Origin: Paralcaligenes sp. KSB-10
GTDB lineage: Bacteria > Pseudomonadota > Gammaproteobacteria > Burkholderiales > Burkholderiaceae_B
Assembly (NCBI RefSeq): GCF_021266465.1
Contig: NZ_CP089848.1
Location: 1,550,001-1,614,000, forward strand
Reading direction: 5' to 3'
DNA length: 64,000 nucleotides
A program made the translations under genes and the position numbers. Positions 51,390 to 59,747 of the stretch are shown here, piece after piece. The notes beneath the pieces were generated by a model, which was not told where the DNA came from, did no database searches, and worked only from the letters and a program-made list of their open reading frames with translations. Position 1 is the stretch's first letter. The number at the start of each line of letters is the position of its first letter.

Positions 51390-51809
51390 ATGCAAGAGCA
51401 GCGCCTCCTCGAACGCATCGCCAGTTTCAACGCTGGGGGGGGCAGGTCGCACATGACGCGCGCCGAAATCCTGGTGGACTCCATTTTGAGCCACCTGAGG
51501 CGCATTCTGAACACCCGCCAGGGCAGCGTTCCCATCGATCCCGAATTCGGCGTACCCGACTTCACCAATCTGGCAGGTTCGTTCAGCGTCGGTACCACAA
51601 GCCAGATCAGCGACGACATGACACGCATGATCGAGCGGTACGAACCCAGGCTGAAAAAGCCCCTGATTGAATTCATTGAAATCCAGGACAGCGTGCTTAC
51701 CCTGGCTTTTTCCATAACAGGGCTGATCGAGGTCGACAATCTGGATATTCCCATCCGGCTGTCTACCCAGGTATTGCCCAACGGCAAAGTATCACTAAGG
51801 AAATCCTGA
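51390..51809 (+). CDS. tssE: T6SS baseplate protein TssE
   Basis: 139 residues of the gp25/lysozyme-like baseplate family: LLERIASF at the start, ILVDSILSHLRRILNTRQGS, PEFGVPDF and the conserved ERYEPRLKKPLIEFIE. No ribosome site is visible upstream, and a terminator ends eleven bases before the ATG, so its translation may be weak. Four bases separate it from tssF. Confidence 0.94.
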   Translation: MQEQRLLERIASFNAGGGRSHMTRAEILVDSILSHLRRILNTRQGSVPIDPEFGVPDFTNLAGSFSVGTTSQISDDMTRMIERYEPRLKKPLIEFIEIQDSVLTLAFSITGLIEVDNLDIPIRLSTQVLPNGKVSLRKS

Positions 51810-51812
51810 GGC

Positions 51813-53534
51813 ATGCTCAACCGGTATTACGAACAGGAACTCGGACATCTACGCGGACTCGCCACAGAATTTGCGGCGCGCAATCCGGCGTTGGCCCCCA
51901 TGCTGGGAGCCAACAGCGCCGGCGACCCCGATGTCGAACGCCTGCTCGAAGGGGTTGCATTCCTGACCAGCCTCATGCGGCGGCGGCTGGACGACGATTT
52001 TCCCGAATTCATCCAGACCCTGGCGCAGCTGCTTTTTCCGCACACCCTGCGCCCCTTGCCGTGCATGACCATCATGCAATATGAGCCTCGTGCGGCGCTC
52101 GAAGGCCCTGTGCTCATACCTGCCGGCACGGAATTCGCCTCGGTGCCGGTAGATGGTTTACGCACCCTGTTCCGTGCGTCGTTCCCGGTTACCGTGGAGC
52201 CGCTGGAACTGCTTGCGGCCCGCTGGGAAGGCGGAGGCACCCAGGCCCGTTCGCTGCGGCTGGAATTCAACTTCACAGGCGTTGCGCCCAAGGACTGGAA
52301 GGGCGAGAGGCTGCGCCTGTTCCTGGGCGATAGCCAGGCCGACGCGGCACGCCTCTTTCTGCTGCTGCAAAGATATGTGCGCGAAGTGCGCGTCGGCACG
52401 GAAGGCGGCCCGCTCACGATACTGCCGGCTTCCTCCATAGAAGCCGCCGGCTTGCGCCCGGATCTTGAGCTTCTGCCCTGGCCCGCCGGCGCACATCCTG
52501 CGTGGCGGGTACTGTACGAATACTTTGCGCTGCCTGAAAAACTGCTGTTTCTGGACATCACCGGCTTCCCCCGATGGCAGTCGCGCGGCCCAGGCACCCG
52601 GTTCTCGGTGCAATTCGTGTTCAATCAAATACCCGACTGGGCGCCCAACATCGGCGAATCGAGCTTCATACTGAACGCCACTCCGGCCGTCAATCTGTTT
52701 ACCCAAGACGCGCATCCCATCCGGGTGGACCACCGCCAACCCGAGTACCGCATTCACCCCACCGATCGAAACGGCAGCACCGAAGGCATATTTTCCGTGG
52801 ATCAGGTACGTGCGCGAATGGCGGACGGCACCGAATACGAATGCCACCCATTTTCTGCCTTCGCCGAAGGCGACGAGGCCTCCTACAATCTGCGCATTCA
52901 CCCCTCGGCGCTGACACAGGACTACGACCATTACTTAAGCCTGCCCTATGCCAAGGGCACTACGCCCGAAACCCAGACACTGTCCATACGCGTGACCTGC
53001 ACCCACGGCAATCTGCCCGAAAGCCTGCGCCTGGGCGATATCTGCGAACCTACCGACAACTCGCCCGCCCGCATCGGCTTTCGCAATATTCTCGGGGTCA
53101 CGGCACACTCCCCGCCCGTCGTCGACAACGCGCTGCTGTGGCGTGTGCTGTCGCATCTGAATGCCAATCATCTGGCGCTGGCCAAGGAAGGGCGGCTACG
53201 CGATCTGCTGGCGCTTTATGTACCTCCCCGCCAGTTCGACGCGCATCGCCACGCAGCCGCCCAGCGCAGCCTTGAATCAATTGAAAATGTCCAGGTCGAC
53301 ACACGCCGCCGAATTGTGCGCGGCATGCCCGTCGAAGGCAGCGAGGTGCGCATCGAATGCCGCGGCGACCATTTCCCGGGCCCCGGCAACCTGTTCCTGT
53401 TCGGCACCGTGCTCGACGAATTCCTGGCGGGCACCACTGCACTCAATACCTTCAGCGCATTGACGCTGGTGGACACTGTTAACGGAGAAACTCTGACATG
53501 GCCAGCGAAGATCGGCCGCGCGCGCCTGCTGTAG
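51813..53534 (+). CDS. tssF: T6SS baseplate protein TssF
   Basis: 573 residues, slightly shorter than many TssF proteins but with both ends intact: MLNRYYEQELGHLRGLATEFAARNP, DPDVERLLEGVAFLTSLMRRRLDDDFPEF, LFPHTLRPLPCMTIMQ and a C-terminal FLAGTTALNTFSALTLVD...WPAKIGRARLL. With TssG and TssE it builds the baseplate wedge. Its last 37 bases overlap the tssG start. Confidence 0.95.
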   Translation: MLNRYYEQELGHLRGLATEFAARNPALAPMLGANSAGDPDVERLLEGVAFLTSLMRRRLDDDFPEFIQTLAQLLFPHTLRPLPCMTIMQYEPRAALEGPVLIPAGTEFASVPVDGLRTLFRASFPVTVEPLELLAARWEGGGTQARSLRLEFNFTGVAPKDWKGERLRLFLGDSQADAARLFLLLQRYVREVRVGTEGGPLTILPASSIEAAGLRPDLELLPWPAGAHPAWRVLYEYFALPEKLLFLDITGFPRWQSRGPGTRFSVQFVFNQIPDWAPNIGESSFILNATPAVNLFTQDAHPIRVDHRQPEYRIHPTDRNGSTEGIFSVDQVRARMADGTEYECHPFSAFAEGDEASYNLRIHPSALTQDYDHYLSLPYAKGTTPETQTLSIRVTCTHGNLPESLRLGDICEPTDNSPARIGFRNILGVTAHSPPVVDNALLWRVLSHLNANHLALAKEGRLRDLLALYVPPRQFDAHRHAAAQRSLESIENVQVDTRRRIVRGMPVEGSEVRIECRGDHFPGPGNLFLFGTVLDEFLAGTTALNTFSALTLVDTVNGETLTWPAKIGRARLL

Positions 53535-54535
53535 CCGGGCCAACGCCCGATACACTGCTGACGGAAGGACACCGCTACGCCTTTTTCCAGGCCTTGCGGC
53601 TGATCCGCCTGCGCACGCCGCACGACGAGGCCTTGACCGATAACGTCCGGGTGCGGCCTGCCGTGACCTTGTCATTTCCTGAAAGCGACATCGAAGCCAT
53701 CAGGCTCGACGACTCGGGCAAATACAGCATCACTGCAAATTTCTTCGGCTTGTACGGGGTTACATCGCCCCTGCCGACGTTCTATACCGAAGACCTGATC
53801 GAGGAAAAGCTGCAGGGCAATTCCTCGATGCGCGATTTTCTCGACATTCTGCATGCCGAACTGTATCCCTTGCTGTTCCGCGCCTGGGAAAAGAACCGCC
53901 TGTGGCTGACGATAGGCGAACGTCACGACACAAACCGGCTCGACCAGCTGTTTGCCCTTGTAGGGCTATCCAGTTGTGGCCCTCAGCACCTGGCAGATGC
54001 GCGTTCCTTATTGCCTCATGCCGGCAATTTCAACCAGTTTCCGCGCTCGGCCCTGGGTTTGCAGGCCCTGGTTTCGGGCTTGCTGGATGGCTTGCCTGTG
54101 GACGTGGAGCCATGCGTAACCGAAACCGTCGCCATCCCCCTGCCGTCCCGCTGCCTGCTGGGCGAACAAGCCACCCAACTGGGCGAAGACATTCTGCTGG
54201 GCAAACAGATTACCCAACGATCGAGCAGCTTGATCGTGCATGTGGGACCCATTCCGCGCGCGCAGTTTCATGCCTTGCTGCCCGGCGCGCCATTGCACGA
54301 GCGCCTGGCGCGCAGCATCGCGCTTTATCTCCGAACACCGCTGCGCTGCGTGCTTGGCCTCAAAGTTCCGCCTTCGCAACGCGAAGGTGTCAGTCTTGGG
54401 GGAGGATGGCACCAGCTGGGCTGGGATACATGGCTGCCCGAACCGGATACGCGGCACCCCGGGCCGCACTATGACGAAATCTATCTGCCCATAGACACTG
54501 ATTCATCCCGCTTTCACGAAAGGACCTTGCAATGA
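53498..54535 (+). CDS. tssG: T6SS baseplate protein TssG
   Basis: 345 residues; the start at ATG 53498 lies within tssF behind GGAGAAACTCTGAC. FFQALRLIRL, VRVRPAVTLSFPESDIEAI, FFGLYGVTSPLPTFYTEDLIEE and RLDQLFALVGL are standard family stretches, followed by SRCLLGEQATQLGEDILLG. Baseplate partner of TssF. Its stop overlaps the tssH start by four bases. Confidence 0.95.
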   Translation: MASEDRPRAPAVAGPTPDTLLTEGHRYAFFQALRLIRLRTPHDEALTDNVRVRPAVTLSFPESDIEAIRLDDSGKYSITANFFGLYGVTSPLPTFYTEDLIEEKLQGNSSMRDFLDILHAELYPLLFRAWEKNRLWLTIGERHDTNRLDQLFALVGLSSCGPQHLADARSLLPHAGNFNQFPRSALGLQALVSGLLDGLPVDVEPCVTETVAIPLPSRCLLGEQATQLGEDILLGKQITQRSSSLIVHVGPIPRAQFHALLPGAPLHERLARSIALYLRTPLRCVLGLKVPPSQREGVSLGGGWHQLGWDTWLPEPDTRHPGPHYDEIYLPIDTDSSRFHERTLQ

Positions 54536-57270
54536 TGCTGGTAGAACTGAAACCGCTATTCGGACGCCTCAACCCGGCTTGCACGGCGGCGCTGGAAGGT
54601 GCTGCGGGACTGACCCTGGCTCGCAACCATTACGAAATCAGCATCGAGCATATGTTGCGCCGCCTGCTGGACGATCCCTCGTGCGATGTATATAAAATTC
54701 TGGCCCGCTTCGAGATCGACCCATTGCGCCTGACCGCGCAAATCGACGACACCCTGGCCGGCCTCAAGAACGGCAATCCGGGGCGCCCCACATTTTCCGG
54801 CCTGCTGACCGAATGGGTGCAGGAATCGTGGCTGATTGCCTCCGTTACCCTGGGCGAAACCCGGGTGCGCAGCGGTGCCATGCTGCTGGCTCTGCTGGCA
54901 CGGCTGAGCTATTACGGAGCGGGCACACGCTACGCGGACACCTTGCGCAATATATCGCGCGAAACATTGACCGCGGAATTCGACCAGATCGTCGACGGCT
55001 CGTCCGAAGTCTCCGCGCATAGCGACGCGCAGCCTGGCGCGGCAGGCGGACCCGCCGCCGGCGCAAGTCCGGGTGAAGCCGCCATCAACCGCTTCTGCGA
55101 AGATTTCACAGCCAAGGCGCGTTCCGGAAAAATCGATCCGGTATTCGGGCGCGATGACGAAATCCGCCAGATGATCGACATTCTGGCTCGACGCCGCAAG
55201 AACAATCCGATTTGCGTCGGCGAACCGGGCGTGGGAAAAACCGCCGTGGTGGAAGGGCTGGCCCTGGCCATCGTCAACAATGAAGTACCCGAATTCCTGC
55301 GCAACACACGCCTGCTCGGGCTGGACCTGGGTTTGCTGGAAGCCGGCGCCAGCGTCAAGGGCGAGTTCGAAAACCGCCTGCGCGGCGTCATCGATGAAAT
55401 CAAGGGCTCGGCTCACCCCATCATTCTGTTTATCGACGAAGCGCATATGCTGATCGGTGCCGGCGGCCAGGCCGGTGGCTCGGATGCGGCGAATCTGCTC
55501 AAGCCCGCGCTGGCCCGCGGCGAACTGCGCACCATCGCGGCCACGACATGGTCCGAATACAAAAAATATTTCGAGAAAGACCCGGCATTGGCCCGCCGCT
55601 TCCAGGTCGTAAAACTGGACGAGCCGGACGTGGCCACTACCGTGCAGATTCTGCGGGGCCTGAAAGACCAGTATGAAACGGCGCACGGCGTGACCGTCCG
55701 CGATGACGCCATCGTGGCCGCCGCTGAGTTGTCCAGCCGCTACATTACCGGCCGCCTGCTGCCGGACAAGGCGGTCGACCTGCTCGATACCGCCACTGCC
55801 CGTGTGCGTATCGGGCTGGGCATGAAGCCGGCCGAGTTGGAAAAGCTGGAACGCAAGCTCGCCGGGCTGGAGCGCGAACGTGTCGCGCTGGTTCGCGACG
55901 CACGGTTCGGCCGCAACGATAACGACGAACGAATCGCTGCGCTTGAAGCGGAGCACGCCGCCGTGGATGAACAACGGCAAACGCTCGAAGCAAGCTGGCA
56001 GGCGGAAAAGGAAGCCGCGGAACGCGTGCTGGAATTGCGCCGCAAGCTGGGTGAAGTCGAGGCAGCGCAAGCCGGCCAGGCAGCCGAATCCGTCGCCATG
56101 CCTGCGCCCGAAGTTGCCGAGGCCGATGGCGTCCAAGCCGACGCCCCCCAGACAGAACCCTCTGCGCCGGCCGCAGACATAGCCTCCGTCAAGGCCGAAC
56201 TTGAAGCGGCTCGGCAGGCCCTGGCCACACTTCAAGGCAATACGCCACGCGTATTCATAGAAACCGATCCCGATGCCGTGGCCAAGGTCGTCTCCGACTG
56301 GACTGGCGTGCCGCTGGGAAAAATGCAGCGCGATGCCGTGGACGGCATTCTGGCATTGGCGGGCCATGTCAAGGAGCGCATCAGAGGCCAGGATCACGCC
56401 GTCGATCAGATCACGGCCACCTTGAAGGCGGCACAATCGGGCTTGCGCGACCCGCAACAGCCGATGGGGGTGTTTCTGCTGGTGGGCCCGTCGGGCGTGG
56501 GGAAAACCGAAACAGCATTGGCTATCGCGGATCAATTGTTTGGCGGCGACCAGGCGCTGGTGGCCATCAACATGAGCGAATTTCAGGAAAAACATACTGT
56601 CAGCCGCCTGGTGGGGTCGCCTCCGGGTTATGTAGGCTACGGCGAGGGCGGTGTCCTGACCGAGGCGGTACGCAAACGCCCCTATAGCGTGGTGCTGCTG
56701 GACGAAGTCGAAAAAGCGCACCTGGATGTGGTCAATATCTTTTACCAGGTGTTCGACAAAGGCACCTTGGCTGACGGCGAAGGCAGGATCATCGATTTCA
56801 GCAATACGGTCGTGTTTTTAACCAGCAATCTGGCGACCGATGAAATTACCACCCTGTCGCGTGACGGCAGGCCCGATCCCGACACCCTGATCAATGCCAT
56901 TCACCCGGTGCTGGCACGCCATTTCAAACCGGCTCTCCTCGCACGCATGAATGTCGTGCCGTACTACACTCTTCCACCTTCCGAACTGGCCGGCATTGTG
57001 AGCCTGAAGCTGTCGCGGCTGACGCAACGGCTGGCGGCAGCCAATCGCATCCGGCTGGATTTCGACCCCACCGTGGCCGAGACTATTGCGGCACGGTGCA
57101 CCGAGGTGGACAGCGGCGCGCGCAACATCGATTTCATCTTGCGCAAAAGCTTGACGCCACAGCTATCCAACGCTGTACTCGGGGCTCTGGCGGAAGGCCG
57201 CAAGCTTACCGGCCTGCACGTGTCCCCCGGGCAAGCCGATGATTGGCAGATAGCCATGACGGAGGACTAG
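54532..57270 (+). CDS. clpV: T6SS ATPase TssH (ClpV)
   Basis: 912 residues of the Hsp100 type: N-terminal ClpV-specific helical domain (LVELKPLFGRLNPACTAAL), first AAA+ with Walker A GEPGVGKT (230-237) and IILFIDEAHML, a coiled-coil middle region containing an unusually long Ala/Pro/Glu-rich insertion (around 510-560), and a second AAA+ with GPSGVGKT (652-659) and SVVLLDEVEKA. It disassembles the contracted TssBC sheath for reuse. ATGATG at the start gives a one-codon ambiguity. Confidence 0.96.
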   Translation: MMLVELKPLFGRLNPACTAALEGAAGLTLARNHYEISIEHMLRRLLDDPSCDVYKILARFEIDPLRLTAQIDDTLAGLKNGNPGRPTFSGLLTEWVQESWLIASVTLGETRVRSGAMLLALLARLSYYGAGTRYADTLRNISRETLTAEFDQIVDGSSEVSAHSDAQPGAAGGPAAGASPGEAAINRFCEDFTAKARSGKIDPVFGRDDEIRQMIDILARRRKNNPICVGEPGVGKTAVVEGLALAIVNNEVPEFLRNTRLLGLDLGLLEAGASVKGEFENRLRGVIDEIKGSAHPIILFIDEAHMLIGAGGQAGGSDAANLLKPALARGELRTIAATTWSEYKKYFEKDPALARRFQVVKLDEPDVATTVQILRGLKDQYETAHGVTVRDDAIVAAAELSSRYITGRLLPDKAVDLLDTATARVRIGLGMKPAELEKLERKLAGLERERVALVRDARFGRNDNDERIAALEAEHAAVDEQRQTLEASWQAEKEAAERVLELRRKLGEVEAAQAGQAAESVAMPAPEVAEADGVQADAPQTEPSAPAADIASVKAELEAARQALATLQGNTPRVFIETDPDAVAKVVSDWTGVPLGKMQRDAVDGILALAGHVKERIRGQDHAVDQITATLKAAQSGLRDPQQPMGVFLLVGPSGVGKTETALAIADQLFGGDQALVAINMSEFQEKHTVSRLVGSPPGYVGYGEGGVLTEAVRKRPYSVVLLDEVEKAHLDVVNIFYQVFDKGTLADGEGRIIDFSNTVVFLTSNLATDEITTLSRDGRPDPDTLINAIHPVLARHFKPALLARMNVVPYYTLPPSELAGIVSLKLSRLTQRLAAANRIRLDFDPTVAETIAARCTEVDSGARNIDFILRKSLTPQLSNAVLGALAEGRKLTGLHVSPGQADDWQIAMTED

Positions 57271-57275
57271 GGACG

Positions 57276-59738
57276 ATGGCAGAAGAACACAACTTCAAAT
57301 TTCAATGCGAGGCACTGGAAAGCCAGCTATCCGGCCATCACGGCGTGGTCACGCACTGGACCGGCACGGAAGCCGTATCCAGGCCATACCGGTTTGAGGT
57401 AACGCTGGCGCTCAAAGAGCGCAAGCTCGAACTGGAGCTGGAAAAGCTCCTGGACCAGGCTGCCACTCTCACCGCCAGGAAGCCCGATGGGTCGCGCTCC
57501 AGCTGGAGCGGCATTATCACGCAGGTGAGCCAGGATGGCTGCGACGATGTCTACGATTTCTACAAGGTAGTTCTGGAGCCGCGCCTGGTCCGCCTGCGTT
57601 CGTGGCATTGGTCGGATATTTACCTGGACAAGCAGCTTGACGATATCATTGTCCAGTTGCTCAAACAGATAGGCCTGGTGCAGCCGTACACAGCGGGAGC
57701 CGCATACGACTATCGCATTCTGGCAAGCAACCTGGCGGCAACCAAGCAGGAATTCGTCTGTCAGTTCGAAGAAAACTGCCTGGACTTCCTGATGCGGCAG
57801 CTCGAATTCTACGGAGTCTATTTCTGGTTTGAACAGGCAGGCGGCCAGGAATCGGTGGTCTTTGCCAACGATGCAAGCCAGCAGCCGCAAGAAGCGATCA
57901 CGGCCGTATTCTATCCAAAGGGTGAACTCAACACCGATGCAAAAGAAATCGCGATCAAGCGCCTGAACCGCCAAATCGGGCTGCACCCCAAGACGGTCAC
58001 CCTGCACACTTCACCCGTGTATGACAACACCACAATCAATCTGACCAGTACGGCCAGCGTATCCGAGCCGATCAACAGCCAGGGCGAACGCCATCGGTAC
58101 GATGATCAATTCGAGCACCTGGATGGCAATAACGATACCTCCGGCGCCGCACTGGCCAAGTGGCGGGCAGAGGAAGCGCTTTGCCAGAGCCTGCATGTCA
58201 ACGGCGAATCACGCACCCCCGGCCTGGGTGCGGGACGCGCATTGACCGTATACGAATATCATCGTCAAAGTTCGGCCAAGGATTATTACATCGTGGAGAT
58301 TTCGCATCGGGGCCATCAGGCGCTGGAAACCTCCGAGGACGACGACGAACCGCCGTATCGCGGCCATTTTGTCGCCCTGCCCCGCTGGCAGAACCCTGTC
58401 GCGAACAAGACTCCCCTGCAATTCCGGCCCCCACGCACTACACCCGTGCCTGAGATCACGCGCGTGGTCAACGGCTTTATAGACACAGGAACGGCCGATA
58501 CAGACACTGTCGTAAAAGCAAAACGCTACGCGCAAACAGACGACCTGGGCCGCTACAAGGTGCGGTTCTGCTTCATCCGACAACAGTACAAAGGTACACG
58601 CAACTCGGCGTGGGTGCGCATGGCGACCCCTTATGCAGGTGGCGCTTCCAGCAAGGACCTGACTCCCGCAGGCATGCATTTTCCTCTACGCGAAGGAACG
58701 GAAGTACTGATCTCTTTCATCAACGGCGATCCGAACCGCCCGGTGATCATGTCGGCGCTTCCCAACTCCGAAGCGCCCAGCGTCGTGAATTCGAAAAATA
58801 CGGCCGAACATCTAGTGGTCACACCGGCAGGCAATATGCTTGCATTGCGCGACTCCGCCGCCGATGCGGGCAACACCGCAACCGGCTCCGATCCGGCAAT
58901 CCTGCTTTCCTCGCCAACTCAAAAAACCGCACTCAATCTGGGCAAGTCCGATGAAAGCTCGGTCGCCGACGGTTTCAATCTGCGCACGGAAGGCCACGGC
59001 GAGCTCCATGCCGACACCAGCATGTGGATCAATGTGCCCGGCCATCTGAGCATGAAAGCAGGCAAAGATGCCCTTTCGGGCTTCGCCTCGACCATAGCAA
59101 AGGGCCTGCCGCCCGGCGTCTCGGTGGGCGCGACGGGCGGCCTGGTAGTCAGCAACTTCGTCGGTGCCAATATCCAGAGCATCGAAGGGCTGTCGGTGGT
59201 CCATTGCCTTGGCGCAAAAGTGGTATCCACGGAAGGCATAGCAATAGACACCAATGTCTCAGCCATCTTCAAATACGCCCTGAGCCCCGTCAAGGACTTC
59301 AGCGCGGTAAAGACCACCACCACCTATACCGACCATACTTTCAACTTCGGCAGCGCTACCTGGACCGGAGGCGACTGGACAGCCACCATCATCGACAAAC
59401 AAGAAAATGTCGCCACTTCCAATACCCGGGCAAGTGCGACGTACCTGGTTACGGCACCGGACATAACTCTCTCCACAGGCACAACGGATTTCAATCTCAC
59501 CCCGGCAACGGCAACCCTGGACAGCACAGGTGACATCAGCATTACAGGTGCTGTCTCGACAACCGTACTGGGTGAAGCATTCAAGGCGGGCACGATCGAC
59601 GAGACAGCATCCATAGCGGCGGCGGGAGGGGAAGTATTGATCAGAGGCACCGGGCTCGCAAGCCTATTTTCCGCCGCCGATGTCGTTATCCAGGGCACTG
59701 ACGTAACCATCATCGGCGCCCTGGTCGAAATAGGCTAG
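57276..59738 (+). CDS. vgrG: T6SS spike protein VgrG (TssI) with a long beta-rich tail
   Basis: 820 residues from ATG 57276 (CGGAGGACTAGGGACG upstream). Gp27-like part from residue 1 (GVVTHWTGTEAVSRPYRFEV, RNWHWSD-type loop, FCQFEENCLDFLMRQLEFYG), Gp5 OB fold (RYKVRFCF, SAWVRMATPYAG, FPLREGTEVLISFINGDPNRPVIMSALPN), then about 315 residues with no catalytic motif seen, made of short valine/threonine-rich strands and ending VVIQGTDVTIIGALVEIG. The tail looks like a spike beta-helix extension that could dock a PAAR-like tip. Directly upstream of the DUF2169 cargo module. Confidence 0.94.
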   Translation: MAEEHNFKFQCEALESQLSGHHGVVTHWTGTEAVSRPYRFEVTLALKERKLELELEKLLDQAATLTARKPDGSRSSWSGIITQVSQDGCDDVYDFYKVVLEPRLVRLRSWHWSDIYLDKQLDDIIVQLLKQIGLVQPYTAGAAYDYRILASNLAATKQEFVCQFEENCLDFLMRQLEFYGVYFWFEQAGGQESVVFANDASQQPQEAITAVFYPKGELNTDAKEIAIKRLNRQIGLHPKTVTLHTSPVYDNTTINLTSTASVSEPINSQGERHRYDDQFEHLDGNNDTSGAALAKWRAEEALCQSLHVNGESRTPGLGAGRALTVYEYHRQSSAKDYYIVEISHRGHQALETSEDDDEPPYRGHFVALPRWQNPVANKTPLQFRPPRTTPVPEITRVVNGFIDTGTADTDTVVKAKRYAQTDDLGRYKVRFCFIRQQYKGTRNSAWVRMATPYAGGASSKDLTPAGMHFPLREGTEVLISFINGDPNRPVIMSALPNSEAPSVVNSKNTAEHLVVTPAGNMLALRDSAADAGNTATGSDPAILLSSPTQKTALNLGKSDESSVADGFNLRTEGHGELHADTSMWINVPGHLSMKAGKDALSGFASTIAKGLPPGVSVGATGGLVVSNFVGANIQSIEGLSVVHCLGAKVVSTEGIAIDTNVSAIFKYALSPVKDFSAVKTTTTYTDHTFNFGSATWTGGDWTATIIDKQENVATSNTRASATYLVTAPDITLSTGTTDFNLTPATATLDSTGDISITGAVSTTVLGEAFKAGTIDETASIAAAGGEVLIRGTGLASLFSAADVVIQGTDVTIIGALVEIG

Positions 59739-59747
59739 GCCATAAAC

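Noticed and set aside
51390-54535. Phage-tail-like genes (gp25, baseplate) as part of a prophage
   Set aside because: The order tssA-B-C-hcp-E-F-G-H-vgrG with ClpV identifies a type VI secretion operon; no capsid, portal or integrase genes occur.
54556-56721. A 721-codon open frame on the minus strand across clpV
   Set aside because: It is the antisense shadow of a well-supported ATPase gene in high-GC DNA; it has no ribosome site, no recognisable motif and a histidine/glutamine-rich composition typical of such shadows.
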